Of a stretch of DNA of 64,000 bases, positions 1 to 10,197 are shown piece by piece. A program made the position numbers and the translations under genes. Every line of letters begins with the position of its first letter. Positions within the stretch are counted from its first letter, which is position 1. The notes under the pieces were generated by a model. It ran no database searches, was not told the origin of the DNA, and saw only the letters and a program-made list of their open reading frames with translations. The stretch is from Stereocaulon alpinum (lineage: Eukaryota; Ascomycota; Lecanoromycetes; Lecanorales; Stereocaulaceae), in the NCBI GenBank assembly GCA_018257865.1, contig JAEUBA010000075.1, positions 96,845-160,844 of the forward strand, written 5' to 3'.

Positions 1-237
1 GTTTATAAATGCACTGCGGACATTGAGAACGCGAGTGATTTCTATGATGATTTGACGTATGTTGAGGGGGCGTTTTGGGCGGAGAAGGTTAGGGAGCAGG
101 TTCTTAGGAAGAAGACGCCGAGGAAGGTTTTTGTGCAGGCTAATACTTTTCTTGGGGAGAGGGGGGAGGTTGAGTTGAGGGAGTATGAGGCTACATGCGA
201 GGGGATGATTAGGAGTTGGGCGGAGAGGGATGTCTGA
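1..237 (+). CDS. DPP3: Dipeptidyl peptidase III, C-terminal end (partial)
   Basis: The gene enters from the left edge in frame 1 and stops with TGA at 235-237, leaving the last 78 residues. I read this as the C-terminus of dipeptidyl peptidase III, a zinc metallopeptidase (family M49) that removes dipeptides from peptide N-termini, usually in the cytosol. The recognisable part is the run PRKVFVQANT, an acidic spacer, then the EYEA...GMIRSWAER ending, which resembles the EYEASAAGLIRSFSER end of animal DPP III as I recall it. The zinc-binding HEXXGH and EECRAE motifs lie upstream, outside the window, so the call rests on the tail alone. It converges on the SCY1 gene with about 260 bp between the stops. 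Confidence 0.65.
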   Translation, partial: VYKCTADIENASDFYDDLTYVEGAFWAEKVREQVLRKKTPRKVFVQANTFLGERGEVELREYEATCEGMIRSWAERDV

Positions 238-496
238 GGGGGAAAAGGAAGGGAGGCTGGGTGCTTTGCGTCGATGCTTTCTTGAAGGGTTAGGCACTGC
301 ATTAGGTCTGGTTGTGAGCATGACTGTAACGAAATGACGGATTGAATGTTTTGGGGTTTAAAAGTAGGCCAGCTGCTCGTGCGCAGAATGGTCAACTTGT
401 TGTGTTACGATGTCTTAAATCTAATAACCCAAAGTCTCGGTCCGGAGTACCGAGTCCATATGCTACGGAACGCCGAAGATCGTAATGTCGTAAACG

Positions 497-3274
497 TCAT
501 ATCAAGCTCTCATACTTATCTAACCCAGTCTTCTGCCCTGGCGGCTTCATGGGTGCTTGAGCCTGCCCAGCACCACTCTGAGCACCTCCAAAATATCCAC
601 TATTCTGCGTCTGCACACCCGGCCGCTGAGCAGGCGTTATCGGCGGCGGAGGAAGAGAGAAGGCGGAGAATGGCGTCACGGGCTGCGGGTGTGGGGGCGG
701 AGGCATTGAGAAATTATGGTGTGCTTGAGGTGGCGGCATTGAGAAAGATGGCTGTGAGGGCTGCATTGGCTGTGCGATGTTAGATGACCAGCCTGATGCC
801 ATGGGAGGGGTGGATTGCATCATGTTGGGCTGCATGGGCGCCATAGATGGTTGCATTGGCTGCATAGGCGTGAAGGAATTGATGCCATTGCTTATAGCGT
901 TGGGATTAGGTCTTGAATTGGCGGGGTTTAGGGTGGCGAAGGAGCTGAGACTCTGGTCTGGCGTTATGGTTCGAGAGTGGGGATTTGGGACATTGGACAT
1001 GGAGTTTTGGTTGCTGTGGGCGGCGTTGAGGGGTGTAGACGACCAGGAGAAGGATGGAGCTTCTGTTTGTTTGCTTGATTGGAGTTGAGGCCTAATGGCA
1101 TCACCTAGCATGTCCCCACTGTTCTGGTTGCTTCTGCCTAGGACGAGGCGCTGGAAGTCGTCTTCGCCGACGTCATCGCTACCGTTTGAGTCAAAGAAGC
1201 CATTGGTCGATCCAGCGTTCACGAAGTCGTTAGTCTTTGCGGTGGCATTGGTGCCTGAGCTGGATAAATCGCGTAGCTTCCTTATTTGTTCATTCTCGAT
1301 CTTCGATGAGACTTTCTTGATCAAGTCCATGAACTGTTGGAATTGCTGCAAATTCAGAAGCGGTCCCAGACTAAAGCTCCAGAGTATTGGGAGCGCCTCC
1401 ATCGCTAAAAACTCCGTATCAGCGATCTTCCCAACCTGCTGGAACACTGCAAGGGCTGCCATCATGACGGCAGGCTCCTTTGTTTTCATGACCTTCAGCA
1501 GCGGTACAACTTTCTCTTGCACGGTGTACTTGTCGAGGACTGCATTGCTACTTTGCTTCGGCTTCTTCGACCCTACCATAGCGCCATCGAGACCGTCACC
1601 GACAGCTGTATCGTCTGTCGGTGAGCCTCCACATAGAACAACGAAGGCCTCTAGACCCCGGACTTTGATTCCCAGACTGCTGGTTTTGCTAAAGACTGCA
1701 GCAACGACGGGAAAGACCTCATTCTTGATGGTAGTAAAGTCCAGTATTTTCATTATAGTTGGGAGGCAGCTCAGAGACTTGTCCACAATGGTATGCGTAG
1801 GAGATTCTAAGCCAAGCTGCAATATTGGCATGATGTCAGTCTTGAACTCCTTCCCATCGCAATTCTCTCCAATCAACTCCATATTCTCAAGGATAACAGC
1901 AAGCCCAGCTTCCTTGGCTGTATCTCTTTCTTTCCCGCCCCCAGCCAGAAATGTTTCACGAAGCTGAGGGAGGATCTTTTCAGTCATGGCCCGCTTGCCA
2001 GATGGTATTATCTTGATGATCTTGAAGATATTCTGTAAGATTAGGGAAAGAAGCTCCTTGTCTTTTGTCTCTTCAAGTAGCGCTGGTAACACCTTCTTGT
2101 CAAGCACAGACTTCGGAAATTGATCCAATATCTTTGGCAGTCCGCGCATGAACTGTGACTTCTCGTTGGGCGTTTTTGCTGGGAGCGCATCTAGAAACCT
2201 GATCGAGGACATAAGTATATTGTCAAAGAACTGTGACTGCTGAAACTCGCGTGCATTCATCCTTTGCGCTGGTCTCCGAGTGATCAATCGAGGGAGAACG
2301 GCGGACACAAGATCTTTCGGCAGCGGTCTGGAAGACAAAAAGTTATTGCTTGCCGAGGGTGTTGTCGAAGACGATGTGAAAAGCTTCTTGTAGGTGGAAA
2401 GGTTCGAATTAGTCTTAAGGGGCGATGTATGCGGTGAATTATATAGAGCTATCAATAAAAGGCCTAGAGAAAACATGTCGGTAGAGGACGAGATGTTGTT
2501 GTCCATGGCAAAGTCGGGAGATGTGTAGTCAAGATCCAATTGTATAGAACGCGGTAACCGAGGATCGTGATAGAGAACCTCAGAAAGAGAAATTGGTGAC
2601 ATTGTTGACTGGGAGCTAGAGTTGTCGGGTGGACCTGCAAATCCGAGACCTGCAATCTTCCAATCCGATTTAGCGTTGACGTATATCGCGTCTGGTGTCA
2701 AGTTACCATGCACCAATCCGGCGGACTCGTGCAAGAATTCAAGACCTTGTGCTACTTGTAGTAATCCTTTCTGAATCTCCAGCTCATCAATTTCCAGTTC
2801 TCTTCTCCGCCTTGTGCCATCCGCTTCCTCGATCACAAACCGGCTGGGCCGACCAGCAACCCCACCAGCTCGTTCTTGATCGTCCTTCTCTTGCAAAAGC
2901 CCTGCCAGAGACGCCGTGACTGGCTCTGTAGCAAAAATTAATCCCCCACTCCGAGTATCTTCTATGGGTTCCGCCAGCTCCAAGATGCTTGGGTGCCGCA
3001 ATCTTGCCAGGAGGTTCGACTCCTTTTTGACCCTCGCTATCACCTCATCATGTAACTTCCTTACAGCGGCTCCTCCAGATCTGCCACCTCCCAAACTCCC
3101 TGAATGCGGATCCAAGGACTTCCGATCAAAGACGAACACCGACACAGCCTTCCCCGTAGACTTTTTCTTCCCATCGTAGACCTTCCACGCTCCTGATATG
3201 GAAGTGGGGGTCGTCGATATAGTGTAATTTGCGGAGATGTTGGATGTAAAGGACTTCAACGCGGAGCTGAACAT
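497..3274 (-). CDS. SCY1: SCY1-like protein kinase (pseudokinase) of membrane traffic
   Basis: One uninterrupted 925-residue frame from ATG 3274. The N-terminal part (about residues 28-350) is a protein-kinase fold of the SCY1/SCYL2 family (fission yeast ppk32). The catalytic loop reads HGNLTPDAI at residue 189, with Asn where the catalytic Asp of HRD belongs, and the DFG position reads GLG, so it is very probably inactive. Residues about 360-640 form helical HEAT-type repeats. The tail after about 700 is low complexity and rich in Met, Pro, Gln and Asn, with many PMQP repeats. Family members act as scaffolds in clathrin and Golgi-endosome traffic; the function here is inferred from family. 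The start is shared with a roughly 300 bp divergent promoter facing the aminotransferase gene. The antisense strand has long open frames that are shadows of this gene. Confidence 0.9.
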   Translation of the reverse strand: MFSSALKSFTSNISANYTISTTPTSISGAWKVYDGKKKSTGKAVSVFVFDRKSLDPHSGSLGGGRSGGAAVRKLHDEVIARVKKESNLLARLRHPSILELAEPIEDTRSGGLIFATEPVTASLAGLLQEKDDQERAGGVAGRPSRFVIEEADGTRRRRELEIDELEIQKGLLQVAQGLEFLHESAGLVHGNLTPDAIYVNAKSDWKIAGLGFAGPPDNSSSQSTMSPISLSEVLYHDPRLPRSIQLDLDYTSPDFAMDNNISSSTDMFSLGLLLIALYNSPHTSPLKTNSNLSTYKKLFTSSSTTPSASNNFLSSRPLPKDLVSAVLPRLITRRPAQRMNAREFQQSQFFDNILMSSIRFLDALPAKTPNEKSQFMRGLPKILDQFPKSVLDKKVLPALLEETKDKELLSLILQNIFKIIKIIPSGKRAMTEKILPQLRETFLAGGGKERDTAKEAGLAVILENMELIGENCDGKEFKTDIMPILQLGLESPTHTIVDKSLSCLPTIMKILDFTTIKNEVFPVVAAVFSKTSSLGIKVRGLEAFVVLCGGSPTDDTAVGDGLDGAMVGSKKPKQSSNAVLDKYTVQEKVVPLLKVMKTKEPAVMMAALAVFQQVGKIADTEFLAMEALPILWSFSLGPLLNLQQFQQFMDLIKKVSSKIENEQIRKLRDLSSSGTNATAKTNDFVNAGSTNGFFDSNGSDDVGEDDFQRLVLGRSNQNSGDMLGDAIRPQLQSSKQTEAPSFSWSSTPLNAAHSNQNSMSNVPNPHSRTITPDQSLSSFATLNPANSRPNPNAISNGINSFTPMQPMQPSMAPMQPNMMQSTPPMASGWSSNIAQPMQPSQPSFSMPPPQAHHNFSMPPPPHPQPVTPFSAFSLPPPPITPAQRPGVQTQNSGYFGGAQSGAGQAQAPMKPPGQKTGLDKYESLI

Positions 3275-3679
3275 GATTGCTATTCAATACACAGAAGTCG
3301 GAAAGCTCAGACTCGACGTTGTGGATTGTCGGTCTCTTGAATCGTCTACCTACTTAACCGATGGCTATGACACAGGCTTCGGAGCATTTCGCTATGAATT
3401 TGCGGAGAGTTCGAGTGCTATAGCAGTTCGAAGACAAAACCAGGCTCTAAACACTTTATTGGAACGTTAATAATTAGTAAATATAGTTTCTGACATATGA
3501 ATGTAGGAGAGATTTGAGCTGCTTATTGCCAAGCTTTTGCCAAGATATATCACAGCCTTACAGTCTTGGCGTGTAATGCGATGGCTCCGATTTCGCAACA
3601 GAAGTACAGACAGGTCGCGTCCACCATTGAGCAACATCGCAAGCAATTGCGCAAAGCAATCGCCCTAGCATTCGTCGCA
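3275..3679. promoter_or_regulatory. Divergent promoter region, SCY1 / aminotransferase
   Basis: The stretch between the two divergent start codons must hold both promoters. No clear TATA box or known operator could be picked out. A more upstream in-frame ATG of the aminotransferase frame lies at 3581. Confidence 0.5.
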
Positions 3680-4987
3680 ATGACTCGACATTCTCTTCAT
3701 AGAGCTTCAAGGCCTTTATTGGCCCCCTCAAGGGCGTTCATACTGCAAAACACAATTTTACCATGGCGGTGTCGAAGGGCGTATAGTATACAGTCACAGG
3801 AGGAGGATTTAGCTCAACTACCAGACATAGATCCCAAGGCATTGTCAATCACAAAAACTACGACCCCGAAACAGATCGTCCCACCAGAAGAGCTGATATT
3901 TGGGCGGAATTTCACAGGCAAGCTGGGAGGCATTCCCAATAATCACCCGACATGCTAACATACGTTTGGCTCTATAGACCACATGCTCACAATAGAATGG
4001 ACAACCTCACAAGGCTGGCTCGCTCCCCGTATAACGCCCTACCAAAATTTCTCCCTCGACCCAGCGACCTGCGTCTTCCACTACGGGTTTGAGTGTTTCG
4101 AAGGAATGAAAGCCTACAAAAACAGCGAAGGTCAAGTCCGGCTCTTTAGACCGGACAAGAATATGGCTCGCTTTAATAAATCCTCCGCACGAATTGCTCT
4201 CCCAAATTTTTCTGGTGCAGCATTAATTGAGTTGATATCGAAATTCTGCGCAATGGAAGAGCGCTTTGTACCTGCTGGGAAGGGGTACTCCCTCTACCTC
4301 CGCCCCACAATGATCGGAACCCAGCGAACCCTTGGCGTTGGTCCGCCAGGCTCAGCACTTCTATTCTTGATTGCCTCTCCTGTCGGACCTTACTATCCGA
4401 CGGGCTTCAAGGCCGTCTCCCTTGAAGCGACAGACTACGCTGTACGAGCATGGCCAGGAGGTGTAGGAAACATGAAATTAGGAGCAAATTACGCGCCTTG
4501 TATAGTACCGCAGCTGCAGGCAGCGAAGCGGGGGTTTCATCAAAATCTATGGTTATTTGGAGAGGAGGAGTATGTGACGGAGGTGGGGACGATGAATCTG
4601 TTCGCAGCGATTCGAGATAAAGAGACGGGAAAGAAGGTACTAATGACGGCGCCACTAGACGGAACGATTCTAGAGGGCGTGATAAGAGACTCCGTGCTTG
4701 ACCTTGCAAGGGAACGGCTGGCGCCCGAAGGCTGGGAGGTACAAGAACGGAAATTCACAATGAAAGAATTGGCGGATGCGGCAGATGAGGGCAGGATGCT
4801 TGAGATCTTTGGGACGGGGACCGCAGCGGTGGTGAGCCCGGTACGTAGAATAGGTTGGAAGGGAAGGCTGGTTGAGTGTGGATTGAGAGAGGATCAGGAA
4901 GTTGGAGAGATCACGAAGAGGATGAAGGATTGGATAGAGGGGATACAGTGTGGTGATGAGGAACACCCTTGGAGTATAAAGGTGTGA
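3680..4987 (+). CDS. BAT1: Branched-chain amino acid aminotransferase, mitochondrial
   Basis: PLP-dependent fold-type IV transaminase for leucine, isoleucine and valine. Exons 3680..3917 and 3978..4987 give 415 residues. The join rebuilds FGRNFT-DHMLTIEW, a conserved block of the family. The PLP lysine is the K of MKLGANYAP (about 4477), followed by EVGTMN and the FGTGTAAVV phosphate-binding region. The start at 3680 is chosen because it begins an Arg- and Ser-rich presequence (MTRHSLHRASRPLLAPSR) typical of mitochondrial import. An upstream in-frame ATG at 3581 would add 33 residues and bury it. The 60 bp intron begins with GC instead of GT (ACAG|GCAAGC) and has a GCTAAC branch point at about 3954. 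It is divergent from SCY1. Confidence 0.93.
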
Positions 4988-6588
4988 TCCATGATGTACT
5001 CTGCTGTGCTGAAATTAGCCATCCCTGCAAATAGCGCTACGCGAGGTATTTGCTCTCCGACGGGCGACTTGGAGTCTATACATACCCAGCTGAAGACTTG
5101 CGGCATAAGGTCGCCAGGCATCTTAGAGACGTGGAAAAGCATCAAATAGGAATAAGGGCAACCCAATTGGAGACAGAAGTTGTACATATAAAGAGCCACA
5201 ATCATATCATGCACTGACAGCAATACAATATCACGCTTATGATTCGTGCGATTTTTGCTGATGCCTTGAAAAGCCAATATAACACAGCGACCCGCAGGTC
5301 TGATATTGCGGACATTGACGGAAGACAGAGCCTCTACCTGAAGCTGCGCATGTCTGGACTCAAAGCAACTTTAATCCCATCCTTGCTCTGAGCAGTAAAC
5401 CTCTTCTCCTCCTGCCACTGCATCTCCATGTCGCAAATTGCCAGGCACTCAAACTCCCGCAAGATCCTTACAACAACAGTCGCGCTTTCACTATAGACGA
5501 GACACAGTCCATTACACACACAAGGCCGACCACCAATCGGTCTACTACCACTTCGGATGAAAACCTTAGTCTTCCAGCGCTCCGGTCCCAACACCTCAAC
5601 TTCAGGAACCCCAAAAGTGTTCGTCGCACTGCATGGCGCGGTATCTGATCTCCACTATCCCTTCCCCAAAGCCTGCAAACCACCACATATGCACATTCTC
5701 GAAGCACAATCGAATAAACCCTCCAGTGTGCATCGATATCGAAACACACACAACAATAATCCCACTGCTAATAAGATGCTAACGACCTACTAATGCAGAG
5801 AATACAATCAGGAATTATCAAAGGATATACGTGTCCAGAACTGGATCCACTGTCTTCACAACACCACCTCCAGAAAGCACACCTCGATTCCCCTACCACG
5901 GAAATAGACCCAACTTCTTGATCTCCAAGAACTCTCCTGTCTCTAGGTAGGGTATTCTATAATATACGATCGAAACTGCAGCGAGTCGTAGGACATGATG
6001 CAAAGAAGCAGGGAGTAGTCACATAGAGAGATGTTTTTGGGGAGTACATCATGGTATGTGCTTAGTATGACCTGTCTGGAGGGAGGTTGATTGCTCGGCG
6101 AGGTGCGAGGAGAATTTCGTTGTGGGGAGGAGGAGGTGGAACGGACTTTAGTGAGATTTGAGAAATCGCTAAGCTGACTGCCAAAACGGCGCTTGCTGGG
6201 TACCTGATTTTCGATACATGTAAGGCTCTAACCTGCTGAGAAGAATCGGCTGGTGATCGCTAGATCTGGGGAGCAGACAGCTATCTCTTTTGAGCCTGTA
6301 GCCTCGAAGCCAGGAGCAGGTCAATGAAGTGGCAACTGTGTTATGAATTTTTCGTATCCACTATCTGGTAAAATGTTCTAGTACTGTATTTTGATCAAGG
6401 GAATTTGTTAAATCAGTGCATCATTAACAAGATCAATATGTACAGCTCTAATCTATTCGCTGTCCGTCTAGCAGCTTTATCCTTCTGACGCCATGCTCAA
6501 TATGTTCAAATAGTCATCTGCGCTGATACATACACAATAAAGATAAATTGGAACTGTCGCACACACTTTGTAATCCGTGCGTTGGAAT
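4988..6588. other. Intergenic, no supported gene
   Basis: This 1.6 kb lies between the aminotransferase 3' end and the MFS transporter 3' end. Short open frames exist on the minus strand between about 5334 and 5750. One of them, from about 5334 to 5660, looks coding-like but has no ATG and no family that I recognise. The rest shows nothing I can interpret. Confidence 0.5.
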
Positions 6589-8503
6589 CTAGAAATCTTG
6601 CCGTGCATTCTTGCTGTGTTTTCGTATCTGCTTGCCATACTGCATCATAGTATTAGCCTCTAATTTGTCGGCAGTAACGGATGGGGAAAGGGCAACACTC
6701 ACTTTATATAGCAAGAAAGGGATAGGGATGAACACGATCGACAGGAATCCTAGTGTTGAACTTGCCCATCCAACTCCAAGATTCTTGTACATCGCGTTCG
6801 CGAATAATGGGAATCCTGCACCAAAGCTGCTTCTCATCAAGTCATTGCCTGCCAGCACACTCGCCGCATACTCCGGATACGCATCGGGAAGGTAGTTGAG
6901 AACCGAATTGAAGAGCAGAAAAGTACCGAACGAGAAGAACGATGAGCCGATGATCGGCATGATCCAGTGGATACTCGCTCTTGAACTCCATCCGAACCAG
7001 AATAAACAGACCGGAATACAGAATGCTCCCACGAAAGCAGGCGGCAATCTCTTCTCGGGCTGCAATTCGCCGTTTTCGTTGAATTGTGGCTCAACGACTT
7101 TGTAAAGGTAGTAGAAGAATGGCGGTATAACTATTATGGCGCCGACCAGAATTCCGAGGAATGCAAGACCTTCTTGACCTAAGTCGAAACCATAGATACC
7201 CACAAAGACTATGGGAAATGACTCGAACCAGATATAGAGGAGGCCATAGATAAGGGCGATGTAGAGATTTAGGAGAAGGACGATGGGTTCTTTGAAATTG
7301 AGGGTTATGGGTCGGATGAGGGCAATGAGTGCGATCTGTGGATTTGGATCAGTATCAAAATTCCCTGTACGTTCCATGCATGTCTGTTATAGGAACGAGC
7401 TATGACTCACTTCTTTCCCAGTCATATGCTCCGCCATGATCTCGGGCTCGCACCTCAAGCTTTGGATCCCTGTCAATTTCCGCAACCGCTTCGTTCTCCG
7501 ATACAGAATATTCGTTGAGCTTGTCTCCGGCAAAAAGAAGATAAATAGCACCAGCGAGAATCCGCATAGCCACATTAGTTCCCAAATAGTCCAAGTCCAG
7601 CCCCTAGCTTGAACTGCGAAGCCTCCTACTAATGGGCCCATTACGGGTCCGCAGACAGCTGCGATACCCCAGATACCAATTGCATATGCCCTCTTCTTCG
7701 GAGCGAAGATGTCTCCAATGCTAGCTCCGCCAGTAGCAAGCACCGGACTACCAATGAAGCCTGTCAGGAATCGAAAGCACAGCAGCATCGCAAAGTTTAC
7801 AGCTAGCGCTGTGGGCACCTGCAAGACGACGAAGACGAAAAGGGTGCCAATATATATCGGGTTCCGCCCGATGTAGGGTATCTCGCTCATCGGAGCCCAT
7901 ATCATAGGACCAAGACCATATCCAGCGACGAACAGTGTGAGGCCCAAGGTTGCTTTGACTTGACTGACGCCAAATGTCCTGACCACATCTTCTGTACCAG
8001 CGCTGTAAATTGCTGAACCGATATAGACAGAAAAGGTAAGAAGGCATATTTCGAAGGTCACGAAGACTTTTTTGAAGGTCGACCAGTTCAGTGGCATCTG
8101 TACTCTGTCAATTTACATTATTTCATCATACCCGTTTTGTAGACCTGCATACCTCTGGGTCATTGTCACCATACCATGACACCATTGTGATATCACGCCC
8201 TTTCTCTGTATCTATTCTTTGACCGGTTATGGTACTGCTCAGTTGGTGTTCTTGCTGCTCTCCATTTCCGACCTGTGTCTGAGACGAGTCTTCGGACGAA
8301 AAAGGGGCATCGTCGTTTTCTGATTTCTCTTCATTTGACGGACCTTCCGCATTGCCATATAGGGCCATGTTCTTGGTCTGCTCGCGGTCGAGGTATCGCT
8401 TCCATATTGTCGGGTCTCTTTCTTCTGCATATTGAAACATTCGGCCATTAGTGATTAGTCGCACAAAGTGTCCGAAGACGGTATCACGCATAAGTTCCGC
8501 CAT
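6589..8503 (-). CDS. MFS drug/polyamine-type transporter (DHA1, FLU1/CaMDR1-like)
   Basis: Plasma-membrane major facilitator of the drug:H+ antiporter-1 type. Exons, transcribed order: 8503..8153, 8097..7411, 7335..6703, 6639..6589, giving 573 residues. The cytosolic N-terminus (about 117 residues) ends in NDPE-MPLNWS, the usual entry to helix 1. Helices 1-6 carry MSEIPYIGRNP (motif A) and GPVMGPLVGG (motif C). The second half starts at the join TGKE-IALIALIRP and includes LLNLYIALIYGLLY. Introns are 55, 75 and 63 bp. The last one (6640..6702) is a multiple of three with no stop codon, so it also reads as coding. It is removed here because it has GTGAGT, GGCTAATAC and CAG signals and because LLYK-YGKQIRK restores the usual tail. 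Substrate cannot be told. A drug or polyamine exporter role is inferred from family. Confidence 0.9.
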
Positions 8504-10197
8504 GTGGCAGGAAACAGATCAGAACACTTCAAGGGAAGACGAAATGATACACGATTTGGCTCGGATTGAAACAAAGAGAATTGATTTTGGGCGCTCTTTA
8601 TGTACATAGAGAGAAAAGAGTTTGAGGCGTGGTGTAATGTCATCCAATGTTGACTAAGGAACTTTATGCAGCACCGTGCTTCCTCTCGGCGCTCAGGAAC
8701 GCCGCGTTCCCATTTGCTGGACTCATGACGGACTCCGAAGAAGGAGACACGGACTTCCGGACAGCGATACGCAATCGCTAGGATGCACAAGTTTCGAGGA
8801 AATCGATGACGGATAGATCGTCATTGGACAGATGCCGCTAAACTTAATCGGCCGGCTGGCTTCCGGAGCTTATCTGGATCATCCGAAGTTGCGGGTCAAA
8901 GTAACGTCCGTCTCCCGTCAAGTTCGCGCAGTAGTATATTTCCAGCGAGGAACATGACCAAGTCGTTGATTAGATACAAAGTATTGAGAGACATCTCGGC
9001 TGCAGCTTTGTATAGAATTCCTGTTGATTACAGCCAACCGTTAAAGAACCCTACTCGTATCAGTGACTTGACATGAAAGTTTGGTACGGCGGATGTTACT
9101 TTGACCGCGAGCCGAGTCAGCTTATGCTTCTTGGTAAGCTTGAGGTTTGAGAATCGTGCTAGCATAAGGAATGGTCTTCAAAATAACCCGGTGTGAACAC
9201 CATGGTCTCTCGATACATTTAGGGTAACTGGCCTTAGTTAGCATGTGTTCAATAATGCAAGCTTGATATGTGAAGATGCGGGATCAGAGGATTATTCCTG
9301 TGAGGCTGAAGGTTCCACAAGCCAGACAAGATTCAATCGTGGCTTAGGTGAAAGCCGCCTCGAGAGTATGACGGTTAAAGTTGCTAATGTGGAGAGAGGC
9401 GAGCCAATAACACTCATGCTCCTATACCTCACAATCTCTATCAACTGGTATTGTTGCCCACCCTGGCGATGGTGAGGAGGCTATGGGCACGAGAGCATGA
9501 GAGACAGGAATCCGAGTATTGATTTCTCATCACTACTCTTAACATAAGAGGTGAAACCTGGGATTTGTCGACGGCTAAAGGTCAAAATACAGACAAGAAA
9601 TTCCAAAAAAGCAAAAGGTCACACTTACACCAAAGCTACCTGCCCTTACCATAATCTCGGATCCAGACACACTATGTCTCAAACAAAGTCTCCCACCGGA
9701 CGAGTTTCTGCAGCGTACGAGCATGGTCTGCGACATCTTAACCTCGGAACATCTTCTGTACTTCTTTGAAAGCAGCCAATTCACCAGACTGCACTAGACA
9801 CCACGACTTTTCGGCAAAGCTCTCATTCTCGAATTGTCTTGAATACTGCAAGCTGTTCTCAGATTTGCTCTTATGCGTTAGGATCCTGACTGGTTCACGT
9901 CCTGCAATACTGGAGCGGCAACACCGACGACATTGACACGTTGCCGGCCAAATCACCTGGGCGCTAGAATTTTCTGACTGTGCTCATTTGGGCCGTCGAA
10001 TGCTACAACTCACATTGTCAGGCCCTACGGATGCGAACACGAACAGCTCCTGTGTCTTTAATTCCTCCAACGTCCCTGGTATACATCGTAGATCCGAAGG
10101 CTGTCTCCTTGACTACCGCTGCACGTCCGGGCACTGAGGGGTTCTGCATTTCTCTTTCAGGGCTTTATCGAGTCCATTGAAGAAATTCCCAGAGCCT
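8504..10197. other. Intergenic, MFS promoter side; no supported gene
   Basis: This 1.7 kb lies upstream of the MFS gene and downstream of the acyl-CoA dehydrogenase. Open frames are short, overlap in opposite directions and have no recognisable similarity. No promoter elements could be assigned with confidence. Confidence 0.5.

Noticed and set aside
1095..1967. 290-codon open frame on the plus strand
   Set aside because: It is exactly antisense to the SCY1 HEAT-repeat region, whose protein is clearly conserved; low stop frequency on the opposite strand explains it.
2395..3030. GGTTCGA sequences resembling a tRNA B box
   Set aside because: They lie inside the SCY1 coding sequence and no A box or acceptor stem pairs with them; no tRNA was found in the window.
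4894..5277. 127-codon minus-strand open frame after the aminotransferase
   Set aside because: It overlaps the aminotransferase 3' end in antisense and has no conserved features.
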